This document shows, piece after piece, positions 12,173 through 24,380 of a stretch of DNA of 64,000 bases (positions within the stretch are counted from its first letter, which is position 1; every line of letters starts with the position of its first letter). A model generated the notes under the pieces. The model made no database searches, was not told the origin of the DNA, and was given only the letters and a program-made list of their open reading frames with translations. The position numbers were made by a program, and so were the translations under genes. The stretch lies in assembly GCA_025201365.1 (NCBI GenBank), contig JAIXMF010000002.1, positions 2,285,015-2,349,014 of the forward strand. Direction: 5' to 3'. Source of the DNA: Syncephalis plumigaleata. Lineage: Eukaryota; Zoopagomycota; Zoopagomycetes; Zoopagales; Piptocephalidaceae.

Positions 12173-13516
12173 ATGGATAGACATGCCACCAATGAATACA
12201 ACCTCTCCACCCCGCCTCGTCGTGAATCTTGGCCGTCTATCATGCAATTAACCGCATCAACAAGTATGTCTACCATGCCAAACAGTGCAGGCCCTATGCC
12301 AGCCTCTTCTAATACTACTACAACCGCAGAACTAACCATCACCACTACTGCTGTTCTATTGCCTACAGGACAATCGTCCGCCTCTTGGGCCGGTCCATTG
12401 GCGGTGCCATCGTCGTGCTCGTCAAATTCTGCTTCTCCACCGGTGTTCTCGCCAGTAACACGGCGTCTACCTCCATTACCAATGAATCTACCGCCGTTAA
12501 ACGAGCAAGTGTCCGAGTCTCTATCGTCCTCCGGTCCTATCACATCGATAGCAGGTTCATTTCCCACTCTATTATCACCTCATTTATCCGCACTCTCTCC
12601 TACCTCATTGTCTCCATCCAATTCTCATGCTTCTGTGACATCAATCACTTCTCTATCAGGTATTGGCAATGATATGTTGTCAAATGAAGGCACCACCGGT
12701 GCTAGTAATAGCAATAGTAATAGCAATAGTAATAATGGTGGTGGTGATAGTGGTGCTGATAATGGATCTGCAGACTCAGTAGCAGCTGACAGTGTTATCA
12801 CTGGTACTGCCAACAGCGGTACCACGTTAACCGGTAGACCTCGCGGTATGGTAGGTCGTGCCATTAGCAGCGATGTATGGAGACACTTTGATCGTCAAGT
12901 GGATGCTCATGGCAAATTCGTAGCCGCCCATTGTCGTCACTGTGGTCGATGTGTACGTGGAGCTACCTCCACTCTACGTGGTCATCTACGATCCCGTGCC
13001 TGCACCCAGTCACACGCCAACGAGACGTCGTCCAGCCAGACAATGCCGGCTTACGTGTCCCCTATGACGTCAGCACATGGTGTATCGGGTGGTCGACGCC
13101 ATACACACTTTGAAGATATGCAGAGGCAACAACAGCAGCAGCAGCAGCAGCATCAACATCAGCAACATCAGGAGCATCTTCATCGTAGACGTAGGCGTCG
13201 GTACACGTACTCGGACGAGGAACGCAAGTCAAATACACATTTATCGATGATGGAGCATGAGAAAGACTGGAATGCCCCTGTTAGTCAACAACAGTCACAC
13301 GTGCACTTGCCTACGTTGTTGAAAAGAAACGATCTCGCTCTATATCCGGAACGTAAATTGACGATTGCCTCGGCAAATCTACCATATTTGCCTTCGCATT
13401 TACCATTTTCGCCATCTGCCGATTACACCGCTTTAGCGACTAAAAAAGCTGGTGAATTTTATAATCATCACCATCATCAGCAACAACAACAACATCAACA
13501 GCAGCAGCAGCATTAT

Positions 13517-13547
<31 letters not shown>

Positions 13548-14191
13548 AGCACATTCGATCGGATCACATACACGATACAAATTATGAGTATCCGTTGCAT
13601 TCGAGTCCTACTGATATAATGTCACAACCACAACCACCACTGTCATCACCATTATCAGCATCAATAGCACAAAATGCAGTACCACAATCAGTAAACAATG
13701 ATATACTAGAGAATGGATCACCTACTACTCCTACCACCACCACCACTGCTTCTGCATTATTCTCGCATAAAGTGGAATCGTATGATGCGGAGAATCTACC
13801 GATAAATGTAACTGTAAGTGCAGCTACAGCAATAGCAAATAAACCAGCTGGACTTGGTTTAGAGCATGCTCTATCGCCTACAAGACGCTCCAATTCACGC
13901 GATTCACTACTTGACAGCATGGGAGATGGCCATTTAAGTGATTCCACTCATAAAAGTGAACCCATCAACCAGATGATGATGGCAGTAACACCAACTACAC
14001 CGACAACAATGACGGCAACGGCATCTTCCACGTCGATAGAGCGTATGCTACTACGCTGGATTGTATCCGATCAGATTCCCTACAGTGTAGTGGAGAATGA
14101 GGACTTTCGCAACTTTTGTCACGCCCTTGATCCAACCTTCCGAGTGCCATCGTCACAAGAGTTAATGGACATGATTTTACGTAACATCTAA
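12173..14191 (+). CDS. BED-type zinc-finger protein with hAT-transposase-like C-terminal segment
   Basis: A single open frame of 672 residues. The N-terminal 215 residues are Ser/Thr/Asn/Pro-rich. Around residues 225-285 lies a BED-like finger: SDVWRHFDRQVDAHGKF, then CRHC and an HLRSRAC end (Cx2C...Hx5C). Long Gln and His tracts follow (13130-13160, 13464-13550). The last 50 residues (MLLRWIVSDQIPYSVVENED, then FRNFCHALDPTFRVPS) match the start of the hAT/ZBED catalytic region, where a W/F..E.F..L....P.F..P signature is typical. The remainder of the transposase (RNase H-like core and dimerisation domain) is absent, so transposition is not expected. A nuclear DNA-binding regulator derived from a hAT element is the likeliest role. 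No terminal inverted repeats were noticed. Confidence 0.75.
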
Positions 14192-14881
14192 TAAGCATCT
14201 CCAATATTTGCAGTAACAGTTTAGTTTTAAGTTCATCTTGGTAAATAGCATCTCAACATGTGCACCAAAGCATATCTATACACCTATACGTTTATACATC
14301 TATACATCTATGCACTTATATATATATTTATATCACCTATAGTTATCCCTTTATTTGCTTATCCACCTATTTGTTTATCCACCTCTCTATTTGTTTATCT
14401 ATTTAGATTATCGCTTATTGGATAATTTACTAATGCACCTCACTAATGATGTAGATAACTATACATACACACATATATTTTTTATTAGTACCTTAGCCTG
14501 GCTTACTCGATTATCATCATCATCATCATCTATAATACACAACTACTTAAATATACATATATTGCTACTACCGCTGATATTGCTACTGCTGCTACTACTA
14601 CTACCGTCCTTTCTACTTTATTATTACTAGCCCGCACTACTTCTTCTACTATTTACCTACAATATTATAACAAGATACAAAGACAAAGAAAATAACAATA
14701 TATATTGTGGTATACTCTGGAGCAGCTGTTGACTATTTCCATGGCTTCCCATGCGAGACATGCATTATTGGCTACTATCTAATCTATGCTTACTACACTA
14801 TTCAGTATTAATTTAGCCGTCTTAACGCCACTACACGAAATAGATCGATACACATACATATATACATATATACATATACAT

Positions 14882-14917
<36 letters not shown>

Positions 14918-15123
14918 TAGACTATTTCTTGAGGTATCAATCATTGATACGACGCAATTTTGATAAATATAAGCGTTTATTGTAAACTACCATTATTACT
15001 GTAATATAAACCATTACAACTTGTTTTATCGCGCAAGAATCTAATGTCCTTCATACTATCGGTTAAGAAGTAATAAGGCAATTTTTATTGATAGATAATT
15101 TTGATTGTTTATGCATTCGTGTT
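14192..15123. other. intergenic, convergent ends, microsatellite-rich
   Basis: About 930 bp of AT-rich sequence with tata/acata runs and a tetranucleotide (atct)n run at 14883-14917. No credible coding frame. It holds the 3' regions of the two converging genes. Confidence 0.45.
14883..14917. repeat. (ATCT)n microsatellite
   Basis: Roughly eight to nine uninterrupted copies of a tetranucleotide in intergenic DNA. Confidence 0.9.
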
Positions 15124-17603
15124 TCACGTCGTATTAGCATCATCATCATCCTGATTATTATTATTCGTATCGATGTCTATGATCTGGCCAAATACTCGAG
15201 TTGATCGTGGTGTGCCCTGTTTATGTGGACTATTCGAAGAGGATGCTACTGCATCATGAGCATAGTTTGGTTCATCATGTGAATGGCCATGATAGTCCGT
15301 ATTACCGGATGTAGCATGGCGTGATGAATTGCTTGTGTGCTGCTGTTGCTGTTGCTGTTGCCGCCAATGTCTTTGTGAACGACGTTGTCGTCGTATTCGT
15401 AGGGCTCGTTCTTTACGAATGAACAACGGTTGAAACCAACGCTCATCTAGTCTAGCCCACCAATGACGTTGATGATGTCCATTCGTTCGACGTATTCTCG
15501 TCTCTGACTCAACCCATAGTCGTTGTTCATCACCACGATCCTCGCCCTCGCTATCGGAAATCTGCGCGTAAGACACGCTATTCTCGGTGTGCACCTCGTA
15601 CTCGTCATTCTCTTCATCATCTTCATCAGAGCTTGAAACCTCATAGTCGACCAGTGCCGATGATTGTATACCGGTGCGAATACCTAATCGATCTATAACC
15701 GTGGTTGTCGTACTACCGAATATCAACACGCTAAGCACCACGACGCATAGGATAGTGGTGCGAATGGCCGAGGCCGATGGGCCAGTAAGCGAGGTGGCCA
15801 GCGCAAATGCAACAGCTCCTCGTAGACCGGCCCAGAACAGCATCACCTGGTACGTCTCGGGTAATGGGTCACTTTGTTGACGAAATAGAACGCGCGACAC
15901 AACATTGATGATTTTCGCCAATGGGAACACGGCCATATAGCGTGCAACACATACGAATACCTTGATTTATCGTGGTTAGCATAGCTGCATTCCATTTACT
16001 ACCGGTCACGCCATTAGTCGACTTACCATAACGCATACGATAAACAACGGACGGAATACGCCATCCTTCTGCGTAAACAAGGTGATGCCTAGGTAAATGA
16101 AAATAAAATTCTCGCTTAATTGCGACATGACATGCATCATGTAACGGGTTGTGTGTCGCGAATGCAACGACATGTTGTGATAAGCATAGTAACGCAATGT
16201 TATGCCACAGAATAATAGCGATACAATGCCTAAGTGGCGATTAGTACTATCGTATATGGCTAATGCCTTGTAGCACTTACCGCTCAATGCGCATGCATTA
16301 GAAAATAGATAGGTAATGTAGGCCATTAATAGGACGATGCATGTCTCGATCGATGGATACCGGTAGATTCCTGAATGCTTGAGAAGGTGCTATAAACAAA
16401 TCAAGTCAAGGTTAACTTTTAGCTAGCGAATATTAGTCAACTAATCAATTAGCAACAACATCTAGAAAGGATATCAATGAACAGCCCAATCCGACGAATA
16501 CCCCGATAGCCAACGAGCCAAAGAAGATCCCGAGGAACACGCCAATGGCTTGTATAACATTGAGGACTTGCAGTTCATGACCGCGAAACTGATTGATAGT
16601 TCTACATTTTTTCGTTTAGAATAAACCTGTGCTTGTATACTAATAAAGTAGCTGGCTCACCCGTATAATACAATGGCGACCGCGTCATTTAGCATGCTCT
16701 CGCCCATAATTACTGCGTATAGATTGGGTTCTACGCCGAGTTGTTGAAATACAGCAAGGATGGTTACGGGATCTGTCGCCGATATGATGGCACCCAATCC
16801 CATACAGTCGGTGGCAGACATTTGAATACCTGCCAGACCAATGAAGTTTACCAAATATACAAGTGCTCTATACATCAACATCATCGTTAGCATTATCATC
16901 AGCCTCATCATTAGTCATTGTTAATAGATGTTCTTCACGCTAGCAATATCATCATCGATTTGTGGTCAGTTTAACTTACGCAACTACGGCAGCAGTGGTA
17001 AAAGTGCCGCAAAATGCAAAGGCTAGGATAGGTCCAAAGTTTCGAAAGAAATCCTTTGGATTCAGATCGTATCCCGAATTAAAGATGATAGGCGGTAGTA
17101 GCAGGTTGAAGAATACCGCGTAGTCAAATGTTACAATACGCTGCATCGTTTCATTGTTGGACAGTTTAATGGCCACGCCCACCAGCATACCTATTGAATT
17201 AGACGATAATTAGAGGAAATAAACGAAGCACGTCATATATACGTATGTGTCATATACACACACACCTGCTAGTATGGCGACAACAGTTTCGTGTAGTAGT
17301 CGTACTCGTCGCGATTGCAAGTAGTAGCTCAACCATAGTACACCGACAAGTAGCGAGCAAAGAATGAGTAGGGCCCACGAGGAATATACCTCGACGTCCT
17401 CTTCAGTTGTACTGTCCGTCAAGGACCATCCAACTGTTTCTGGCATAATGACGAGTGTTTCGCTATTCGTAGGCTGACACGGTAGAAGCAATAAGAAGGA
17501 ATGCGAGGAGGAAGTCGACGACAATGACGACAATGACGACGACAAGAAAATAAAGATAATGAGTCATTGATGCAATTTTTATTTGGTAGTTAACCAATTC
17601 CAT
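15124..17603 (-). CDS. endosomal/vacuolar Na+(K+)/H+ exchanger, NHX/CPA1 family
   Basis: Secondary antiporter expected in late endosome, Golgi or vacuole membranes, exchanging luminal H+ for Na+ or K+. Exons carry the family blocks in order: [71 protein letters not shown], and [16 protein letters not shown]. The ND of the LND motif carries the ion-binding acidic residue. A cytosolic tail of about 190 residues follows, with an acidic cluster and a basic/Gln region. The mature sequence aligns best with Nhx1/NHE6-type exchangers. The N-terminus is the weak point: I favour a three-codon exon (ATG at 17603) joined over a 121-bp intron with a strong pyrimidine tract to PTNSETLV. The alternative is initiation at the in-frame ATG at 17446. 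Confidence 0.9.
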
Positions 17604-17853
17604 TTCCTTGACAAATACATGGTAGCACAGATTAGCATTGTACAACAATCGTATGTCATGTCAAATCACAATATTCAGCATAGAATAAGCACTACTTGAA
17701 TGAATGTAATGAATTAGTATGTAAGCTAGAATATAACTCTATAGTTTTATTGTCAAGTCAAGGTTTTTTTAGCTATCCATACTAGCTGGTTCCCTTCCAA
17801 TTGTAACTAGGATGTTTGCTTACGCCAATAGTCAGTGAGAAAGTAACAGTACG

Positions 17854-19005
17854 CTAATTAGAAGATGAACCTAGATGTTCGTAAAGGGGCAGAGGACTAG
17901 GAGAACGAGATCGAGTATTGCGATAATCTTGTACCCGTGGAGGAGCATTGCGCCAATCGTACGCTGGTACTGCTACACCCGAATTCACATAGGTCGGTGG
18001 ATTAGTGTAGCCCATAAGCCTGAGTTCATCATCAACATGATGGTTTACTGCATTCATATCGTCTCCAATAAATGCTTGCCTCCTGAATATCTTCCTTAAT
18101 ACTGAGCGAAGTGCATCATCGATCGGTTCCAAATCTTGCATCGTTGCCCCTTGAGCTTGTATAATATTGTCATATCGTAATAGCACCAAGTTCCTATTGG
18201 TATCAAAACAAATACCTAGCAGATATTCAATTAGAATACATAATAAAATATCGCTTATGTCGAAGCGACTTACTTTTTGGCTCAAACTTGTAGGCCAATT
18301 TTAGTTCTTTCATCATAGTTATGACTAAATATCAATATTAGTAGGGTATGCATCCACGCATTATCCGCTTACCATTTACAAGTTGTATTAGTGTACGAGG
18401 TATAAGTGATATGATACCCTTCCGTTTCTCTTTTTCTAAAAGGCCGAGATATTTGGCAAAGTTTATGTCGCACACTGCTCGCGTGACATGGCAGTATTTG
18501 CCAAATATCTCGAATCCCGTATGTGGAAAAGCCACGTATTGTATTCCTGGATAGGCTCTTTCGCTCAACCTGGGCAGTCTTCCCATCAACTATATAATAA
18601 TAGTGGTTATTAGTAGATGCAATAATAGTTGTAGACATTCCACATTACACTGTACATAGAATGGACCATCTCTGCATTTGATGGACCTCTGGGTGCGCAT
18701 GTAACGGTGACATCGAGATCGCCCCATTTCCCTCTTAAATAATGGACAATACCTGTCACATCGATCTTCTCGAGGAGTGTAAGTTCCTTTTCACCAAATG
18801 CGCCCTTTATGCCCAATCTTTGTTCCTCGTAATATTCTGGCTCTGTTTTATTTGCATACAGTTAGCAATGTTACTTATAGAACTACGATAAAATGATGTT
18901 CTCACCCTTCTTTTGTAGCCAATTTATGCCTGTAGTTGGCTCTATCGAGGTGACAAGTAGCACGGCAGCAATGGCAGCACTGATAAGATCTATACGAAAT
19001 TGCAT
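17854..19005 (-). CDS. secreted protein with possible degenerate protein-kinase fold
   Basis: No family was recognised with confidence. Five or so exons can be spliced in frame. The first encodes a clear signal peptide (IDLISAAIAAVLLVTSIEP). The body is about 290 residues. Its middle reads like the C-lobe of a kinase: a helix (LIQLVNGVITMMKELKLAY), then KFEPKSICFDTNRNLVLL and RYDN. This occupies the spacing of the catalytic loop and DFG segment, but without HRD Asp, the Lys-Pro-Glu-Asn set or DFG. If that reading is right it is a secreted pseudokinase. The C-terminal tail is Arg/Ser/Pro-rich. A separate minus-strand gene lies upstream and the NHX gene downstream on the same strand. Existence of a secreted protein: fairly sure; fold: tentative. 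Confidence 0.6.
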
Positions 19006-19657
19006 GATGAATGTTGGATACGTATACGTAGATAGTGATGTCGTAAACTGGCAGATGATAGCCGGTAATGGTGAATAAGTAGCGAGGTAAAAACGAATGA
19101 AATGAGAGTAAGGATTACAAGTATGTTGTTATGTGGCGAAAAAGTCATGCATTTATAGTATTCGCTTGTCTAGTAGTAATAGCAATAAGCATATCTTCAG
19201 ACTATATCGTTTGCTTATTTAGTAATAGTTCATACTTCTACCGGCCATACTGGGATGGTTTACCATGCGCTTATTGCCAATAATAGTTGACTTGTTTCGT
19301 ATTGGATAGTATTGAAGTCTTCATCGAAGGAGGCTTCCTTTTAGTATCAATACCATATCAGTAAATATAAAACGCATTCTTTGCCATGTAAAGCAATTGT
19401 AAAAAAGAAAGAACGTTTAGCAGTCAATCGCGATTAGTAGTCCGTCTTTACATGTTGACTATGCTTACCTTTTCCTATCAAAGGTTATACACGCCAATTA
19501 GCTGTACTATGTGCGCAATGTTTAGTCAGTACATAGCATTGCTGTATCAATCATCATTATAATACTAATGCTGTATTTGAAAGTATAACTAATATAGCGC
19601 AAAGAAGTTGCTTTATTTGCTCATAATTCATAAAACGTCATTAAACATTACAAAGTG
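19006..19657. other. intergenic
   Basis: About 650 bp of AT-rich sequence between two minus-strand genes. No coding frame or RNA recognised; it should include the promoter of the secreted kinase-like gene. Confidence 0.45.
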
Positions 19658-21016
19658 TTAAGCATTAGGAAGAGGATTTTTAGATGTTTCCTCCGAGAAG
19701 TGAAGTAAAGCAGCGTAGATCTCCTTGCCAGTGGGGATGATCTGATTTGGTGGCAAGATAAAGCCTTGACCGCCGAAGCTGGAAGCCGGTCGTAGTTCAA
19801 TGCAGTAAGAGTAAGGACGAGGAGCAGCGATACCGGCCTTCTTCTTCTCGTTCAACGCTTCACCGTACCACCATGAGGTCACGTCGCCGGTTGTCTTGTA
19901 CAGTTCGATTGATTTCTGCGAGGTGTACGATTTGCCGCTTTGTTGACGAATATCGTCGGAGAGTTGTTTGCCAACGGCAGCCAAACGCGCTTCATCGATA
20001 GCTGGCTCGCTTGTCCAGCCGTGTGGACGAAGAATGAGTTGCGAGTACGAGTGCAAATCAACGGCACTGACAATATTAGGTGTTTGAATGTAGGCGGCCA
20101 TCAATGCTTGTACCTCGCGAGTGGACGCTGCGGATGGACCGCGGTAATCCTCGGCCGATGGAGAAGACGAGCTTCCACCGGTACCCCAATGATCTGGCCA
20201 GTTGCGATTCATGTCTACACCATAGGTGCGACCATTCTGGATGGCTTCACGATTCTTACGCCATAATCGATTGGACTGCCAGGTGTAGGCGTAGCCATCG
20301 GGATTGCACACTGGAATGATGACGAATTCCACCTGTGATAACAGTGTGCGAATGCGTGCATCACCGTTGGCATATCCGTTGACCAGGCTGTCGACAAAGT
20401 ATTGCAGTGTGGCGGCCGAGATCCATTCACGAGCGTGTTGCATGGCCTCGAGCCATATACGCTTGCGACCACTGGCGTCACCCGGTCCGGTAATGGTCAA
20501 CTTGAGAAGCGGTCGCTTTTCAATGGTGGTACCGATTACTTTTGGCTCGGTAACAATGTCCGAATGCTGTTTCGCCAACTCGTAATACCACGCGGAAATC
20601 TCTGGATATTCATGGTAACTATCGAACCAGGTTGGACTGCCATATCTCTCGGGAGCAAACGACTTGCCCTTTGGCTTCTCGGAATCGATCAATTTCTGCA
20701 CGTCTTCAACGATGGTCGTAAGTTTAGCATTTGGTAGGGCGGCCAATGCTGCACGTTCCGTTGGATCCACTCGTACGTGAAGTTCGGTGGATGTCTCCTT
20801 CCATACATCGAGTTGAAGCTGGTTGATACGGTCGTGTACACTCTCGGGAATGGGGCCGCCGGTAGTTAAGCTAACGACTTGTTGTCCGTCGAATCGTGCT
20901 TTAATGCCAGGTTTACCATTACGTATGTCGTCTTTGATCAAGCTTTGAGGGTTAGGAAGACCGAATGCAAGTGCAGGAAGCACAAGCAACACGGCTGCAA
21001 TGTTGGAAAGTCGCAT
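19658..21016 (-). CDS. secreted M14A metallocarboxypeptidase (procarboxypeptidase A/B type)
   Basis: Intronless, 452 residues. A signal peptide (MRLSNIAAVLLVLPALAFG) precedes a propeptide of about 100 residues with the usual inhibitory-domain pattern. The catalytic domain carries HAREW (zinc His and Glu), NPDGYAYTW, MNRNWP (substrate Arg), VDLHSYSQ (third zinc ligand) and YCIELRP (general base Glu). All metal ligands and catalytic residues are present, so it should remove C-terminal residues from peptides outside the cell or in the vacuole. It is divergent from a paralogue starting at 22625; the intervening 1.6 kb is shared upstream sequence. Unlike its neighbours it has no introns and a slightly higher GC content, which may reflect strong expression rather than transfer. 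Confidence 0.93.
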   Translation of the reverse strand: MRLSNIAAVLLVLPALAFGLPNPQSLIKDDIRNGKPGIKARFDGQQVVSLTTGGPIPESVHDRINQLQLDVWKETSTELHVRVDPTERAALAALPNAKLTTIVEDVQKLIDSEKPKGKSFAPERYGSPTWFDSYHEYPEISAWYYELAKQHSDIVTEPKVIGTTIEKRPLLKLTITGPGDASGRKRIWLEAMQHAREWISAATLQYFVDSLVNGYANGDARIRTLLSQVEFVIIPVCNPDGYAYTWQSNRLWRKNREAIQNGRTYGVDMNRNWPDHWGTGGSSSSPSAEDYRGPSAASTREVQALMAAYIQTPNIVSAVDLHSYSQLILRPHGWTSEPAIDEARLAAVGKQLSDDIRQQSGKSYTSQKSIELYKTTGDVTSWWYGEALNEKKKAGIAAPRPYSYCIELRPASSFGGQGFILPPNQIIPTGKEIYAALLHFSEETSKNPLPNA

Positions 21017-22624
21017 CGGTAAGGATAGATGAAGATAAAACGAACAAAAATGGGGTTTTAACTATGACAAACAGGAATATTTATAGATCGTAAAGAAAAC
21101 AATAACTACGTGACCTAAAAAGGAGTGAATGGTTATCTCAACAAGGGAGGATGAGGATGAGGATGAGGATGAGGAGAATGAGCGTAAGAATAAAGATAAT
21201 GATGATGATACTAAAGAATATACGTGATTATTGCGTAAAGCAGTCGGCTATTTAAGGCTAATTGAATGGTCATGAGCACCTCCAATTTCATATTAGTCTA
21301 TCCCACTACCCGTATCTGACCATAACAGTCTTCTACTATTGAGTAATATTGCCATGTAATGGTCATATGACAAAATGTAACAGACAAAAAAGGCGGAATA
21401 GTCTCGGGGTGTAACCACGAGTTTGTAACGACGTGCTTCTAGTGGGAGATAACTGGTATTCATCATTTAGAAAGAGCATGTTACGCTTGTCTCTTGTAAA
21501 GGAAACAGGCTAAGGAGTACAATGCTATCGAATAGTTTAGGCGAGTAGTATTTGCAGAGCCGGTAGAAATCCATTGATTCATGATGGATCTCACCTTCCT
21601 TATTACTGACATACATTACATGTCAAGAAATGACATACTAATTCTCATGACTACAGGTGGTATAACATACTAGAATAACAATAGGGAAATTGATCATCAT
21701 TAAGCGTGGATAATTCGTAATTCCTAAATTGTATGCGCGGTGTTCAATTCTTGTGTTACTACAACAATGTAAATGACCCATTGAATTGATTGTGTACAAC
21801 GTTAACGAAGAGTCATCATCATTGTTACCTATTGGCTGGTATCGGTCAGCTGACTGATGGCGTATTCCATCAAAGATTTCGCGAATAATTAGCGGTAACA
21901 CATCGGGTATAGACGTGGATTAGGCTGTATCAATACACGCGATAATGCTATACGATAAGTTTAGCGTATGAATTCGTGTCGTTCCTGTTACAGCCAATTA
22001 ATCATAGACTGTCCTGTAACCATGTCTAATCGAACATCGATACATAGGCAGCAATGGTCGATTAGTATGAGGAGTCGTGTAAATTATGAGTGATGTCATC
22101 CATTCTATTTTTTATACAAATAATATAGGAGTTCAAATTAGGGAGTGAATGCATAAATATGCATCGAATGCATTATTACCATCGCATTGGGATATAACCT
22201 CATTCGTGTAAAGCAATAATGGTAGTGAGATAGCGGTAAATGTTACTAAAGCTTTGCATTATAGCGATGTGGCATGATAGCACTAATCCTCTATGCTATG
22301 TGATGTTTATCACGTAAACATATTCCTATATGAGTATACTCAATCAATATCCTTCAATTACGCGATTATTCTATGGAACCCTACCACAGGTTCATTATTA
22401 TGATCCGGTATTTTCAGGAGATTATACCTTCCTCGAATTGGCATGGTTACCTCGCTTGTTGTGTCTATCTCTAGACAGGCTGGGCTTCACAATGTATGCT
22501 TTTCTCTTTTGCTTAACGGTATTATCTATCCTGGCAACTGATAACCTTAAATAAACGAGCAATGTCCCCAACTAATTGATTAGAATAAACTGATTAATCC
22601 GTGTATATCGCTTAATTTGCAGCA
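21017..22624. promoter_or_regulatory. shared upstream region of the divergent carboxypeptidases
   Basis: 1.6 kb between the two start codons. It contains a (gaggat)n run at 21147-21175 and no gene that I can support. A 74-codon frame at 22330-22554 has no signal, motif or splice context that makes it convincing. Confidence 0.4.
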
Positions 22625-24380
22625 ATGCTGGTTAGAAAACAATCGATTCTTCTGTCCATATGGGCTGCGCTAATCATATGTGTTGCGAATAACGCGTTCG
22701 CATTTGCCGAGCATTCCACTCAAGTCGATAATCAACAGAATGATGCACGAAATAGTGCCGCGACAAATGCCCTGGACGTATCCTCAATCAACGCATCAAC
22801 TAACGAACCGAACAAGTCATCCGCAGCCGGTGATTCGCCCGTTTCCGTAACCGATAATTCCTTGCTTTTACGACCGGTACGATACGACAATATTGCTATC
22901 TTCCAAGTTCATAAATCAGCTAGCACTGATCGTATCCTCAATCGATACGCATCGAAGATTGATATATGGCGACAAAGCAAGGACAATGTCAAATTCGCGC
23001 TGCATCCCAACGATGTAAGAATCATTAAGAATGCTCTAGAATTGGATGGCGCGCATGTCGAGACGCAGACAGGTGCAAAGTTGCAACAGGCTATCGACCA
23101 GGAAACGGAACGGCTTCGTAACACTACACGAAATGGTGTACGTCGACTCTCGATACCAGATGTAATAATAATAATAATAATACTATTATTATTTAATTGT
23201 AGTTAACCTTTTTTGTTGATATTATCTAGTGGATTCATAGCCTAACTCAATCTTCCAGTAGGATAGCGCAGAATAACGACTGGTTCTCCGATTTCCATCC
23301 CTATAACGATATCGTAGTATGGGCGAAAAACTTGTCCGCTCGTTTCCCTCGCTTGGTACAGTATATGCCGTCGATTGGACGTACATACGAGGGTAGAGAC
23401 ATTCCGATGCTAAGAATAACCGCGCCAAAGAGTAGCAGTACCAAAAATCGTAAACGTATCTGGTTACAGTCATTGCAACACGCGCGAGAATGGATTTCGG
23501 GATCAACGTTGCAGTACATTGCCGAGAAACTGGCGAGTGGCTATGGCGAGGATGCACGTGTCACTCGTATACTGAATGAAGTGGAATTCGTGCTTATTCC
23601 GGTGGCCAATCCCGATGGCTACAATTACACTTGGACGACAGATCGTTTATGGCGCAAGAATCGTCGTGATAATGGTGATGGCACATTTGGTGTAGATCTA
23701 GTGAGTTACAATCAAAGCATCTCCTTGTTAATCGTTATCAACTATACGTGTAGCTAATGCATTACCACTTTATCTTGACCATTATATAGAATCGTAATTG
23801 GCCTGATCATTGGAATAGCGTAGGTATCGGTGCAGATAGCGCGTCAGTAGTGTACCCAGGACCATCGGCCGGATCAGAACCTGAAGTGCAAGCATTGATG
23901 CATTCCTATCTTAACACACCCAATGTCGTTGCTGTGGTGGACATTCACTCCTATTCCCAGTTGTTACTTCGTCCATTCGGTTGGAGTAAGACGCCTGATG
24001 CTAATGAACGACAATACCGCACGGTGTCCAACCAGCTTGTTAAAGATTTGGCGCTCACTCACGGCACTCGATACATTAGCGAGCGTGCCATTGATCTCTA
24101 TAAAGCCGAGGGAATTGCCACTGACTGGTGGGCCGGTGTTGGACAACAACAGCGACATCAACGGGAAGTCACTCGATCCAGCGTCATCCGTCCCTACGCG
24201 TTCACCATTGAACTTAGTCCCAGTGACGACGACGAGGATCTCGGCGAAAATGGCTTTATCTTACCGCCTAGTGCCATTAGGAGAGTGGGCGAGGATGTAT
24301 GGCCTATGATATTACACTTGGCAGAAATTGGACTCACTCAACCGTTGGTGTCATCGCGTACACAACGACAAGAAGTGTAG
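22625..24380 (+). CDS. secreted M14A metallocarboxypeptidase, second paralogue
   Basis: Three exons (22625-23161, 23230-23700, 23790-24380), both introns phase 0, give 532 residues. The N-terminus is a signal peptide or anchor (ILLSIWAALIICVANNAFAF) followed by a polar spacer and a propeptide longer than in the neighbouring gene. The catalytic domain keeps HAREW, NPDGYNYTW, NRNWP, VDIHSYSQ and FTIELSP, so the zinc site (His, Glu, His), substrate Arg and general-base Glu are intact. The region near DWWAG differs from the paralogue (SWWYG), where the tyrosine that caps the substrate carboxylate is expected, so kinetics may differ. The second intron falls exactly before NRNWP. It lies head to head with the intronless copy. 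Confidence 0.92.

Noticed and set aside
14355-14630. Hydrophobic 91-codon frame after the BED gene, possible missing exon of the transposase.
   Set aside because: It consists of Tyr/Leu/Ser low-complexity translation of AT-rich microsatellites and has no hAT motif.
17446-17570. A signal-peptide-like frame ([17 protein letters not shown]...) just upstream of NHX in another frame, suggesting a frameshift.
   Set aside because: The same DNA is a strong pyrimidine tract ending in gtgtcag, and a phase-0 junction from ATGGAATTG|gttaac restores the NHX frame, so it is more simply an intron.
22330-22554. 74-codon frame with hydrophobic stretches before the second carboxypeptidase.
   Set aside because: No splice link to the gene, no family motif, and its composition matches the surrounding intergenic DNA.
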